A stretch of DNA of 11,065 bases from JACCZP01 sp050997195 (lineage in GTDB: Bacteria; Actinomycetota; Thermoleophilia; Solirubrobacterales; Thermoleophilaceae), in contig JBPCRE010000015.1 in assembly GCA_050997195.1 (NCBI GenBank), positions 1 to 11,065 of the forward strand. Reading direction: 5' to 3'. A program made the translations under genes and the position numbers. How positions within the stretch are numbered: the stretch's first letter is position 1; each line of letters starts with the position of its first letter. A model generated the notes under the pieces. It had not been told where the DNA came from and did no database searches. It saw only the letters and a list, made by a program, of their open reading frames with translations. Shown one piece after another: positions 4,765 to 10,571 of this stretch.

Positions 4765-6336
4765 TTAGCCGTAGCCGACGAAGGCGATGCGCTCGCCCTG
4801 GCGGAGCATCTCGCCGCGGCCGATCTCGATGGGCGCCGGGTCCGCCGGCAGAGGGACGCCCTCGCCCTCGCCGCGGGGGTAGCGCAGGGCGATGGGACCG
4901 TCGTAGGCGGTGGCCGTGCGGAGCATGTGCACGAGCATCGCCTCGTCGCGCGGCGCCATGATCACCAGGTTCGGCACCGGTCGCAGGTAGGAGACGTCGA
5001 ACGCGCCGTGATGAGTCGGGCCGTCGTCGCCCACGAGCCCGGCGCGGTCCATGGCGAACACCACGTCGAGGCCCTGGAGCGCCACGTCGTGCACGATCTG
5101 GTCGAATCCGCGCTGGAGGAACGTCGAGTACACGGCCACCACGGGCTTCGCTCCCTGGAGGGCGAGGCCGGCGGCGAAGAGCACCGCGTGCTGCTCGGCG
5201 ATGCCCACGTCGTAGTAGCGCTCGGGCATGGCCTTCTGGAGGATGTCGAGGCCGGTGCCCGTGTTCATCGCCGCGGTGATGCCCATCACCCGCTCGTCGC
5301 GGCGGCACTCCTCGAGCAGCGCGGCGCCGAAGATCTTCGTGTACTGCGGGGGCTTCGGCGCCGCCTCGGCCACCGCGGCCTTCTTGGGCGCCGGGGCGCG
5401 GGCGATGATCGACGCGGGCTTGGCCGCGTGCCAGGCCTCCATTCCCTCGAGCCCACCTTCCTCGGCCGGGGCGAAGCCCTTCCCCTTCACGGTCTTCGCG
5501 TGCACCACCACCGGACGATTGGCAGCGAGCGCCTCGCCGATGGCCTCGCGGAGCGCGTGCACGTCGTGGCCGTCGATCACGCCCACGTAGGCGAAGCCGA
5601 GCTCCTCGAAGAAGAGGCCGGGCGCCCAGTAGGCCTTGAGCGCCTCCTTCCAGATCGGGCCGAGGCGCGCGAGCCGGTCGCCGACCCCGCCCGGCAGGCG
5701 GAGCAGGCTCTTCTCGAACTCCACGCGCGCGTGGTACCAGCGCGGCGAGAGCCGCATGCGGGTGAACGAGCGCGACATCGCCCCCACGTTCGGGGAGATC
5801 GACATGCCGTTGTCGTTGACCACGACGACGATGGGCAGGTCCATGCCCCCGGCGTTCTGCAGGGCCTCGAAGGCCACGCCGCCGGTGAGCGCGCCGTCGC
5901 CGATCACGGCCACCACCTTGCCGTCGCCTCCCACGCCCCGGCGCATGGCCTCCTTGAGGCCCACCCCGTAGGAGATCGAGGTCGAGGCGTGTCCGGCGCC
6001 CATGATGTCGTGCTCGGACTCCCATGTGGCGCAGAACGGGGCGAGGCCCTCGTAGGAGCGGATGGTGGCCAGCTCCTCGCGACGCCCGGTGAGGACCTTG
6101 TGGGGATAGGCTTGGTGGCCCACGTCCCAGAGGATCTTGTCCCTCGGCGAGTCGAGCAGCGAGTGCAGCGCCACGGCCAGCTCGCAGGCCCCTAGGTTGG
6201 CCCCGAAGTGCCCGCCGATCTCGCCGATGGTGTCGATGATCACCCCCCGCACCTCCTGGGCCACCTGCGCGAGCTGGGGCTCGGTGAGCCCGTGCAGATC
6301 GGCCGGGCCGTCGATCCGGTCGAGGAGGCGGCTCAT
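4765..6336 (-). CDS. dxs: 1-deoxy-D-xylulose-5-phosphate synthase, N-terminal 523 residues (domains I and II)
   Basis: DXS condenses pyruvate and glyceraldehyde-3-phosphate to DXP with thiamine diphosphate (ThDP), the first step of the MEP isoprenoid pathway. This piece has the complete active site: GGHFGANLG (41-49), DVGHQAYPHK (71-80), GAGHAST (113-119), the ThDP/Mg site GDGALTGG (146-153) with NDNGMSIS (174-181), the catalytic glutamate in GIAEQHAV (E381), and DRAGLVGDDGPTHHG (430-444) with YPRGEG (486-491). A Pro/Ala/Lys-rich linker (about 313-330) joins domains I and II. The ATG at 6336 sits in an ATGA overlap with the ispA stop. The product ends one beta-strand into domain III (RIAFVGYG), so it lacks most of the C-terminal dimer-interface domain. 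Confidence 0.9.
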   Translation of the reverse strand: MSRLLDRIDGPADLHGLTEPQLAQVAQEVRGVIIDTIGEIGGHFGANLGACELAVALHSLLDSPRDKILWDVGHQAYPHKVLTGRREELATIRSYEGLAPFCATWESEHDIMGAGHASTSISYGVGLKEAMRRGVGGDGKVVAVIGDGALTGGVAFEALQNAGGMDLPIVVVVNDNGMSISPNVGAMSRSFTRMRLSPRWYHARVEFEKSLLRLPGGVGDRLARLGPIWKEALKAYWAPGLFFEELGFAYVGVIDGHDVHALREAIGEALAANRPVVVHAKTVKGKGFAPAEEGGLEGMEAWHAAKPASIIARAPAPKKAAVAEAAPKPPQYTKIFGAALLEECRRDERVMGITAAMNTGTGLDILQKAMPERYYDVGIAEQHAVLFAAGLALQGAKPVVAVYSTFLQRGFDQIVHDVALQGLDVVFAMDRAGLVGDDGPTHHGAFDVSYLRPVPNLVIMAPRDEAMLVHMLRTATAYDGPIALRYPRGEGEGVPLPADPAPIEIGRGEMLRQGERIAFVGYG

Positions 6337-7238
6337 CGGTGTCGGGTGAGGATGTAGTCGTTGATCTGCTCGAGCTTCCCCGTACGCCGGCCCGCGTGAG
6401 CCAGCGCCTCGCGCGCCCGCCCGTGGGACTCCTCGGCGAGCTCGGTGGCGCGCTCGAGGCCGAACACGCTCACGTAGGTCGGCTTGCCGTGACGCTCGTC
6501 CGAGCCCCGCGGCTTGCCGATGGCGGCCTCGTCCCCGGTCACGTCGAGTATGTCGTCGACGATCTGGAACAAGGTGCCGAGCTCTGCCGCGAAGCGGCCG
6601 AGGGCCATTGTGACAGGCCCGTCCATTCCGGATACGAGGCTCACGCAGTCCACCGAGGCGGCGATGAGGCGCCCGGTCTTCAGGCTCTGCAGGCGGCTCA
6701 GCGCGGCGCCGTCGAGGTCGCCGGATGCGGTCACGTCGAGGTACTGGCCTCCCACCATGCCTCCCACCCCGGCGGCCGAGACGAGCTCGCGGAGGGCGGC
6801 GAGCACGAGCGCCGGCTCACCCGGCTGGCGGGCGAGCACGAGCCACATCGCCTCGGCGAAGAGCCCGTCGCCGGCCAGGATGGCCACGTCCTCGCCGAAG
6901 GCCACGTGGCAGGTGGGCCGGCCTCGACGCAGCTCGTCGTCGTCCATGGCCGGCAGGTCGTCGTGGATGAGCGAGTAGGTGTGGATGAGCTCGATGGCGC
7001 CGGCCAGCGGCAGCATCTCGCTCGTGGGATGCCCGAGGGCGTCGGCGGCGGCGAGCGCCAGCACCGAGCGTACGCGCTTGCCCCCGGCGAGCAGCGAGTA
7101 GCGCATGGCCTCCTCGAGGCCCCGCGTATCGCCGCGGCCCGTGAACTCGAGCCCCTCGAGGTAGGCCTCGACCTGAGCCTGGAGCTCGACCGGATAGACG
7201 ATGCGCTCAGGGGTGAGCGGCTTCGAGGGGGAGGACAT
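6333..7238 (-). CDS. ispA: Polyprenyl synthetase, short-chain (FPP/GGPP synthase, IspA type)
   Basis: This 301-residue trans-isoprenyl diphosphate synthase condenses IPP with allylic diphosphates. The visible family motifs are GGKRVR (52-57), the first aspartate-rich motif in the bacterial type with two inserted residues (IHDDLPAMDDDELRRGRPTCH, DDxxxxD at 93-99), GQYLD (164-168), LKTGRL (186-191), and the second aspartate-rich motif QIVDDILDVTG (DDILD at 228-232). The tyrosine five residues before the first motif is as in E. coli IspA, which favours a C15/C20 product over long chains; chain length is not certain. It sits next to dxs, a widespread ispA-dxs pairing, with an ATGA overlap. Its ATG follows the TAG of the upstream gene directly (TAG-ATG). 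Confidence 0.95.
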   Translation of the reverse strand: MSSPSKPLTPERIVYPVELQAQVEAYLEGLEFTGRGDTRGLEEAMRYSLLAGGKRVRSVLALAAADALGHPTSEMLPLAGAIELIHTYSLIHDDLPAMDDDELRRGRPTCHVAFGEDVAILAGDGLFAEAMWLVLARQPGEPALVLAALRELVSAAGVGGMVGGQYLDVTASGDLDGAALSRLQSLKTGRLIAASVDCVSLVSGMDGPVTMALGRFAAELGTLFQIVDDILDVTGDEAAIGKPRGSDERHGKPTYVSVFGLERATELAEESHGRAREALAHAGRRTGKLEQINDYILTRHR

Positions 7239-7436
7239 CTACAGGAGCTCCCCCTGGCCGGGCACGGGCTCGGCCAGGGCGGGTCGGCTCTCGCGCTCGA
7301 GCTCCGCCCCGAGGGCGGCCGCAAGCTCCGCACAGCGCTCCACCAGCGCCGCGGCCTCCTCGCCATCGAGCTCGCCGGCGCGCAGCCGCTCGGCCGCCTC
7401 CTCGAGACGAGCCGCTCCGCTCTCCAGCGCGTTCAT
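7239..7436 (-). CDS. xseB: Exodeoxyribonuclease VII small subunit-like protein
   Basis: This 65-residue, almost wholly helical protein has the arrangement of XseB: ARLEEAAERLRAGELDGEEA, then AALVERCAELAAALGAELER, corresponding to the family's L-E-x-I-V-x-x-L-E-x-G-x-L and the second helix ending in C-x-x-x-L. XseB subunits bind XseA to form exonuclease VII, which degrades single-stranded DNA. Length is a little short (usually 70-85), and the usual E-G-x-x-L after the first helix is weak, so the assignment also leans on position between nusB and ispA. The start overlaps the nusB stop as ATGA. No xseA is present next to it in the window, although xseA normally precedes xseB. Confidence 0.55.
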   Translation of the reverse strand: MNALESGAARLEEAAERLRAGELDGEEAAALVERCAELAAALGAELERESRPALAEPVPGQGELL

Positions 7437-7825
7437 CGCGGCGCCTCGGCGTGTCCCTCGCGGTGCGCGGCCCCGAGGATTCCGTTCACGAAGGCCGGTG
7501 CCTCGGCCCCGCAGAGCTCCTTCGCCGCCTCCACGGCCTCGTCGATGGCCACCTCGTCGGGCACGTCGGGACGGTAGAGGAGCTCGAACAGGGCCACGCG
7601 GAGGATGCTCCGCTCGAGCGGGGCGATGCGCTCGAGCGTCCAGCCGGTGGCGTGGCGCTCGATGAGCGGGTCGATCACCTCGGCGTGCTCGAGCGCGCCC
7701 TCGGCGAGCTCCCGGGTGAAGGGGCTCGCGTCGCGGGGCAACAGCTCGTCGAGAGAGCGGGGCTTGACCTCGCGCTGGTAGAGGGCGACGAACGCCGCCC
7801 TGCGCTGGTCCGTGCGCCGGGTCAT
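7433..7825 (-). CDS. nusB: Transcription antitermination factor NusB
   Basis: This 130-residue all-helical protein, with NusE (S10), binds boxA RNA in rRNA operon antitermination. The N-terminal part has the family start RTDQRRAAFVALYQRE. The most diagnostic stretch is GWTLERIAPLERSILRVALF (about 61-80), followed by ELLYRPDVPDEVAIDEAVEA and AKELCGAEAPAFVNGILG (about 100-117). Length is typical. The ATG at 7825 is 15 nt after the efp stop. The efp-nusB order is conserved in many Gram-positive bacteria and puts NusB under the efp promoter. Confidence 0.96.
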   Translation of the reverse strand: MTRRTDQRRAAFVALYQREVKPRSLDELLPRDASPFTRELAEGALEHAEVIDPLIERHATGWTLERIAPLERSILRVALFELLYRPDVPDEVAIDEAVEAAKELCGAEAPAFVNGILGAAHREGHAEAPR

Positions 7826-7840
7826 GGGTCGCGGCGGGGC

Positions 7841-8401
7841 TTAAGCCCGCGCCACGTACTCGCCGGAGCGGGTGTCCACCCGCACGCGGTCTCCCACGTT
7901 CACGAAGAGGGGCACCCGCACGACGACTCCCGACTCGAGCGTGGCGGGCTTGTCCCCGCCGCCCGAGGCGGTGTCTCCCCGCAGCCCCGGGTCGGTCTCG
8001 GCCACCGCGAGCTCCACGGCGCTCGGCACCTGGAGGTCGCTCGGGCGACCGTCCACGTAGAGCACGTCCACGTCCTGGCTCGGAAGCACCCAGCGCAGGG
8101 CCTCCCGCACGTCGCCCTCGGGGATCGGCGTCTGCTCGTAGCTCTCGAGGTCCATGAAGTGCGCGTCGGTGCCGTCGGCGTAGAGGTACTGCATCTTGCG
8201 CGCCTCGGTACGCACGGGCCGGAACTTCTCTCCCGCCCGGAACGTCCGGTCGATCACCGCCCCGTCGGACGTTCGCTTGAGCTTGGTGCGCACGAAGGCC
8301 GGCCCCTTGCCGGGCTTGACGTGCTGGAAGTCCACGATCTTGAACACCGTGCCGTCGATGTCTAAGTGTGCGCCGCTCTTGAACTGGTTGGTGGAGATCA
8401 T
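7841..8401 (-). CDS. efp: Translation elongation factor P
   Basis: EF-P binds the ribosome between the P and E sites and relieves stalling at polyproline. This protein has 186 residues, as expected, with all three beta domains: the N-terminal KOW-like domain (MISTNQFKSGAHLDIDGTVF), the OB domain (from about residue 65, RTEARKMQYLYADGTDAHFM) and the C-terminal OB domain ending DTRSGEYVARA. The loop KPGKGPAF places lysine at residue 32, the site modified or left bare in different bacteria. No EF-P-modifying enzyme is encoded in the window. ATG at 8401 is chosen by the conserved N-terminus; there is no clear Shine-Dalgarno. It heads the minus-strand unit down to dxs. Confidence 0.97.
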   Translation of the reverse strand: MISTNQFKSGAHLDIDGTVFKIVDFQHVKPGKGPAFVRTKLKRTSDGAVIDRTFRAGEKFRPVRTEARKMQYLYADGTDAHFMDLESYEQTPIPEGDVREALRWVLPSQDVDVLYVDGRPSDLQVPSAVELAVAETDPGLRGDTASGGGDKPATLESGVVVRVPLFVNVGDRVRVDTRSGEYVARA

Positions 8402-8470
8402 CGGGTGTCTGACAGTCGAAATGCCCGTGGCGGTGCCGAGACTCCGCGCGGTTCGATGTGGTCGCAAGCA

Positions 8471-8500
8471 AGAGTAGGACCCACGCGCTGAGCGTGTCAC
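8471..8500 (-). promoter_or_regulatory. Possible efp promoter
   Basis: On the minus strand GTGACA (8500-8495, 5 of 6 to TTGACA) is followed after 18 nt by TACTCT (8476-8471, T-A-n-n-n-T). Transcription would start near 8463, some 60 nt before the efp ATG. A second, more distal minus-strand candidate, TGGACA (8536-8531) with TATTTC (8512-8507), overlaps the tetR promoter face to face. Confidence 0.35.
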
Positions 8501-8503
8501 CCG

Positions 8504-8532
8504 TTGAAATAGAGCGAGTGCTCTAGTATTGT
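8504..8532 (+). promoter_or_regulatory. tetR promoter (leaderless transcript predicted)
   Basis: TTGAAA (8504-8509), a 17-nt spacer and TATTGT (8527-8532) form a good sigma-70-type promoter. The -10 ends only 8 nt before the ATG at 8541, so the expected start point (6-9 nt after the -10) falls at or next to the A of the start codon. There is accordingly no Shine-Dalgarno sequence. Confidence 0.65.
8510..8525 (+). promoter_or_regulatory. Palindromic operator in the tetR promoter spacer
   Basis: TAGAGC-GAGT-GCTCTA is a perfect 6+6 inverted repeat with a 4-nt centre. It fills positions 1-16 of the 17-nt spacer between -35 and -10. A dimeric TetR-family repressor bound here would block RNA polymerase directly, so autorepression by the adjacent regulator is the simplest reading. 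Confidence 0.6.
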
Positions 8533-8540
8533 CCACCGCG

Positions 8541-9134
8541 ATGCCTCGACCGGCGGTTCACCAGGTCGACGCGGTCCTCGATGCAGCCCGCGACCTCGTG
8601 CTGACCGGCGGCCCACGCAGCGTGGGCATCCGGCCCATCGCGGCACGCGCGGGCGCTCCGAGCGGTTCCCTCTACCACCGGTTTGGGTCGCGCGACGGCG
8701 TGCTGGTGGCCGCGTGGCTGAGAGCGGTGCGCCGCTTCCAGTCGGGCTTTCTTGCCGCACTCGAACACCAGGACCCGCTGGCGCGCGCGGCGCGCGCGGC
8801 GCACTGGAGCGTGGACTGGGCCCTCGACGAGCCCCTGGACGCACGCCTGCTGCTCGCACACGGCCAGCGCGACCTCCTGGACCAAGACCCCCTCGGCGAG
8901 CTCGAAGACCAGGTGAAGTCGGTGAACGTGCCTGTCGCCCGGGCCATCGCCTGCCTGAGCCGGAGGCTGTACGGCGTGCAGACGACCGACGCGGTCGAGC
9001 GGGTGACCTACGCGCTGGTCGACCTGCCCTACGCCGTGGTGCGCCGTCACGTCCTGGCCGACACGCTCACGCCGGCCGTCGGCGCGAGTGTGGCCTCGGC
9101 GTCGGTCGCACTGCTGTGCGAGAGGAGCACCTGA
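8541..9134 (+). CDS. TetR/AcrR family transcriptional regulator
   Basis: This is a 197-residue one-component repressor. The N-terminal TetR DNA-binding domain covers residues 6-52: AVLDAARDLVLTGG (helix 1), SVGIRPIAARAGAPSGSLYH (helix-turn-helix, about 27-46), and RFGSRDGVLVAAW (helix 4). The rest is the helical ligand-binding and dimerisation domain, with no recognisable ligand signature. ATG at 8541 is chosen over an in-frame TTG at 8529, which lies inside the -10 box. The stop overlaps the next start (TGATG), so the SRPBCC protein is probably co-transcribed and controlled by the same operator. The efp unit is divergent. Confidence 0.9.
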   Translation: MPRPAVHQVDAVLDAARDLVLTGGPRSVGIRPIAARAGAPSGSLYHRFGSRDGVLVAAWLRAVRRFQSGFLAALEHQDPLARAARAAHWSVDWALDEPLDARLLLAHGQRDLLDQDPLGELEDQVKSVNVPVARAIACLSRRLYGVQTTDAVERVTYALVDLPYAVVRRHVLADTLTPAVGASVASASVALLCERST

Positions 9135-9613
9135 TGCAAGTCGCCAACGTCCACGACCGCATCCTCGCGGCACCCGTTGACGAGGTGGCAGCGCTCCTGG
9201 CCACGCTGGGCGGCGCTCGGGACCGTGTGTGGCCGAAGGACCGCTGGCCGTCAATGCGGCTCGCCGGCGGCCTGGCCGAAGGGTCGGCCGGCGGACACGG
9301 GCCGGTTGGCTACCGGGTGACCCAGGTCGAGGACCGTGTCGTTCGCTTCTCGTTCTTGCGTCCGGACGGGCTCCACGGCGACCACTGGTTCGAGGTCATC
9401 CCCGTCGCCGGGGTCTCCGTGCTACGCCACGGGCTCGTTGCGCGCACGACCGGTGCGATGCGCTGGCAGTGGCCGCTGGTCTTCCGCCCGCTGCACGACG
9501 CGCTCATCGAGGACGCCCTCGACCGCGCGGTCGAGGCGGTCGGTGGCACGCCGGAGCGCGCGGGATGGTCATGGAGGGTGCGGACGCTCAGGCGTCTGGT
9601 GGCGACGGGCTGA
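9134..9613 (+). CDS. SRPBCC-fold (START/Bet v1-like) protein, function unknown
   Basis: This is a 159-residue protein with the layout of the SRPBCC superfamily of hydrophobic-ligand-binding proteins. A first strand VANVHDRILAAPVDEVAALL leads into the two short helices of the fold, a run of antiparallel strands follows (GPVGYRVTQVEDRVVRFSFL, DHWFEVIPVAGVSVLRHGLV, ARTTGAMRWQWPLVF), and a long C-terminal helix closes it (RPLHDALIEDALDRAVEAVG). No catalytic motif is apparent, so the ligand or reaction cannot be named. GAGGAG (9122-9127) is a good ribosome binding site 6 nt before the ATG. The start overlaps the tetR stop, so this is the likely output gene of that regulator. It converges with hicB, 21 nt apart. 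Confidence 0.75.
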   Translation: MQVANVHDRILAAPVDEVAALLATLGGARDRVWPKDRWPSMRLAGGLAEGSAGGHGPVGYRVTQVEDRVVRFSFLRPDGLHGDHWFEVIPVAGVSVLRHGLVARTTGAMRWQWPLVFRPLHDALIEDALDRAVEAVGGTPERAGWSWRVRTLRRLVATG

Positions 9614-9634
9614 GGTCCCGAGCCGGAGGCGCGC

Positions 9635-9847
9635 TCAGGCGGCGACGCGCCCAGCGTCCGTGTGGGGCTCGGGCACCCGCTCGGCACGTTCGCGCAGCAG
9701 GGCGAGGTGCGCCGAAAGCGCCTCTGCAATCCGATGCTCGACCTCGTCGCGTGTGGCGCCCAGAGCGAAGACGCCGTCGACATCTGGGGAGTGCGCACCC
9801 CAACCGCCGTCGTCAGCCTCCTCGTAGATGACGAGGTATTCCTTCAC
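9635..9847 (-). CDS. hicB: HicB family antitoxin (short form)
   Basis: This 70-residue protein has the HicB partial-RNase-H fold: YLVIYEEADDGGWGAHSPDV, then DGVFALGATRDEVEHRIAEA and LSAHLALLRERAERVPEP, closely following the family pattern (strand, D-G-G-x-x-A/V-x-x-P-D-x-x-G, G-x-T-x-E-E-A, helix, P-x-P). HicB antitoxins bind and block the HicA mRNA interferase. The C-terminus stops right after the fold, so there is no DNA-binding domain of the kind longer HicB proteins use for autoregulation. The GTG start overlaps the stop of the HicA-like ORF (GTGA), the usual coupling of this pair. Confidence 0.85.
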   Translation of the reverse strand: MKEYLVIYEEADDGGWGAHSPDVDGVFALGATRDEVEHRIAEALSAHLALLRERAERVPEPHTDAGRVAA

Positions 9848-9990
9848 CGAAGGTCACTCAAGCCCGTCGCGCGACGCATCGCCGCAAGCGTACCGGCCGG
9901 CACGGTGTCCGAATCCTTGCCGGCCACGGTCACAATACGCGCGCCGTCAGGGCTCTGCCACGTCTCGTGCGAGCCCGACTGGGAGGTCAT
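9844..9990 (-). CDS. hicA: HicA-like toxin, N-terminally reduced
   Basis: This is a 48-residue ORF. GSHETWQSPDGARIVTVAGK, then DSDTVPAGTLAAMRRATGLS, matches the C-terminal two thirds of HicA, including the catalytic histidine of the GSH motif (H8 here), the SPDGR-type turn and the closing P-x-G-T-L-x-x-I/M-x-x-x-x-G-L helix. HicA is a small double-stranded-RNA-binding-fold mRNA interferase of about 60-85 residues. Helix 1 and most of strand 1 (the K-x-L-x-x-L-x-x-x-G-x-x-x-V-R-Q part) are missing here. Upstream in frame there are only five codons before a TGA, which is the mazF stop. No Shine-Dalgarno sequence is seen. It is either a degenerate toxin kept with its antitoxin or a reduced variant. 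The overlap with hicB is intact. Confidence 0.65.
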   Translation of the reverse strand: MTSQSGSHETWQSPDGARIVTVAGKDSDTVPAGTLAAMRRATGLSDLR

Positions 9991-10005
9991 CGGGTTCGAG
10001 GGTAG

Positions 10006-10314
10006 TCAGCAGCCGGTGGCGACCGCAAGGGCCCGGCAGACGTCGTTCATGCGCACGCCGGTCAGGGCGGTGACCCGAGTTGTGAGAAGCGTCCTCGGCA
10101 CGGTTCGCAGGTTGTCGAGGGATACTGCGCAGTCGGTCGGCATCCCGTCCTCCGGGCCCAGGCGCACCTCCGTCGGGATTCCGCGCACGGTCCTGGTGAC
10201 CATGGCCACCAGGACGCTCCGGAGCACCGGCAACGCCGCGTCACGCGTGAGCACGCACACCGGTCGGCGCCCCTCCTCCGGAAGCTCGAGCCACCAGACG
10301 TCGCCGCGGGTCAC
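10006..10314 (-). CDS. mazF: MazF family endoribonuclease toxin (type II)
   Basis: This 102-residue protein has the MazF/PemK SH3-like barrel: TRGDVWWLELPEEGRRPVCV (about 2-21), LTRDAALPVLRSVLVAMVTR (22-41), TVRGIPTEVRLGPEDGMPTD (42-61) and CAVSLDNLRTVPRTLL (62-77). The helix and tail VRMNDVCRALAVATGC close it. MazF toxins cut single-stranded mRNA or tRNA at short motifs and are blocked by the partner antitoxin. The length and all core strands are intact. The GTG at 10314 is chosen because it overlaps the antitoxin stop (GTGA) and directly precedes the canonical TRGDVW; an upstream start would add an Arg-rich tail only. The HicA-like ORF starts 15 nt after its stop. Confidence 0.92.
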   Translation of the reverse strand: MTRGDVWWLELPEEGRRPVCVLTRDAALPVLRSVLVAMVTRTVRGIPTEVRLGPEDGMPTDCAVSLDNLRTVPRTLLTTRVTALTGVRMNDVCRALAVATGC

Positions 10315-10568
10315 CAGGGTTCCTCGCGGATGGCGTCGCGAGCGCCCGCCTGCGCCCAATGCAGCTCCCCGGCATCCTGAGGCGCGCGCGTGTAGCCCTC
10401 GACGATCTGGCGGTCGATCTCGGCCTCGACGTCATCGTGGAGATAGCTCTCGAGGGCCTCGCGGATGAGCGAGGAGCGCGTGCGTCTCAAGCGCCCGGCG
10501 CGCTCGTCGAGCCTGGCTACCAATGCGTCGCTGAGCTGAACGAGCGTCTGGGTGCGCGCCATGGCCAT
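10311..10568 (-). CDS. mazE: Ribbon-helix-helix antitoxin partner of MazF
   Basis: This 85-residue protein has an N-terminal CopG/MetJ-type ribbon-helix-helix: strand RTQTLVQLSD, helix ALVARLDERAGRL, turn, then helix RTRSSLIREALESYL (about 4-43). The C-terminal tail is acidic and likely disordered (EAEIDRQIVEGYTRAP, then DAGELHWAQAG and IREEPW), the part that in such antitoxins wraps the toxin. RHH proteins of this kind bind operator DNA and repress their own operon. It is RHH-type, not the AbrB-type MazE of E. coli; the gene symbol is by role. ATG at 10568 is 3 nt past the stop of the preceding gene; a second ATG two codons in (10562) is equally possible. Confidence 0.85.
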   Translation of the reverse strand: MAMARTQTLVQLSDALVARLDERAGRLRRTRSSLIREALESYLHDDVEAEIDRQIVEGYTRAPQDAGELHWAQAGARDAIREEPW

Positions 10569-10571
10569 AGG

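Larger units (their letters stand above)
4390..6336 (-). pseudogene. dxs: dxs locus, interrupted by one in-frame TAA
   Basis: The whole locus encodes 1-deoxy-D-xylulose-5-phosphate synthase, 647 sense codons in one continuous reading frame with a single internal TAA at 4767-4765. No frameshift is needed: family sequence stops at GERIAFVGYG and resumes in the same frame at GVPLALGAAARL. With one residue in place of the stop the protein would be 648 aa, close to the usual 620-650. Nothing else in the gene looks decayed. I describe the two pieces separately because each could be expressed. Possible explanations are a sequencing or assembly error, a recent nonsense mutation, readthrough, or termination and restart. 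Confidence 0.7.

Noticed and set aside
4765..4767. Selenocysteine or pyrrolysine recoding of the dxs stop
   Set aside because: The codon is TAA, not TGA or TAG, and no recoding hairpin is evident just downstream.
4228..6195. 655-codon open frame on the plus strand, antisense to dxs
   Set aside because: It is dominated by His, Arg, Glu, Ala and Gly with no domain, and it mirrors the codon bias of dxs on the other strand, where every DXS motif is present. It is a GC-bias shadow.
6339..7577. 412-codon plus-strand open frame antisense to the ispA-xseB-nusB genes
   Set aside because: It spans three well-supported genes on the opposite strand and has low-complexity composition and no motif.
8529..8540. 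TTG start four codons upstream of the TetR ATG
   Set aside because: It lies inside the predicted -10 box, so it would not be transcribed from this promoter, and it has no ribosome binding site.
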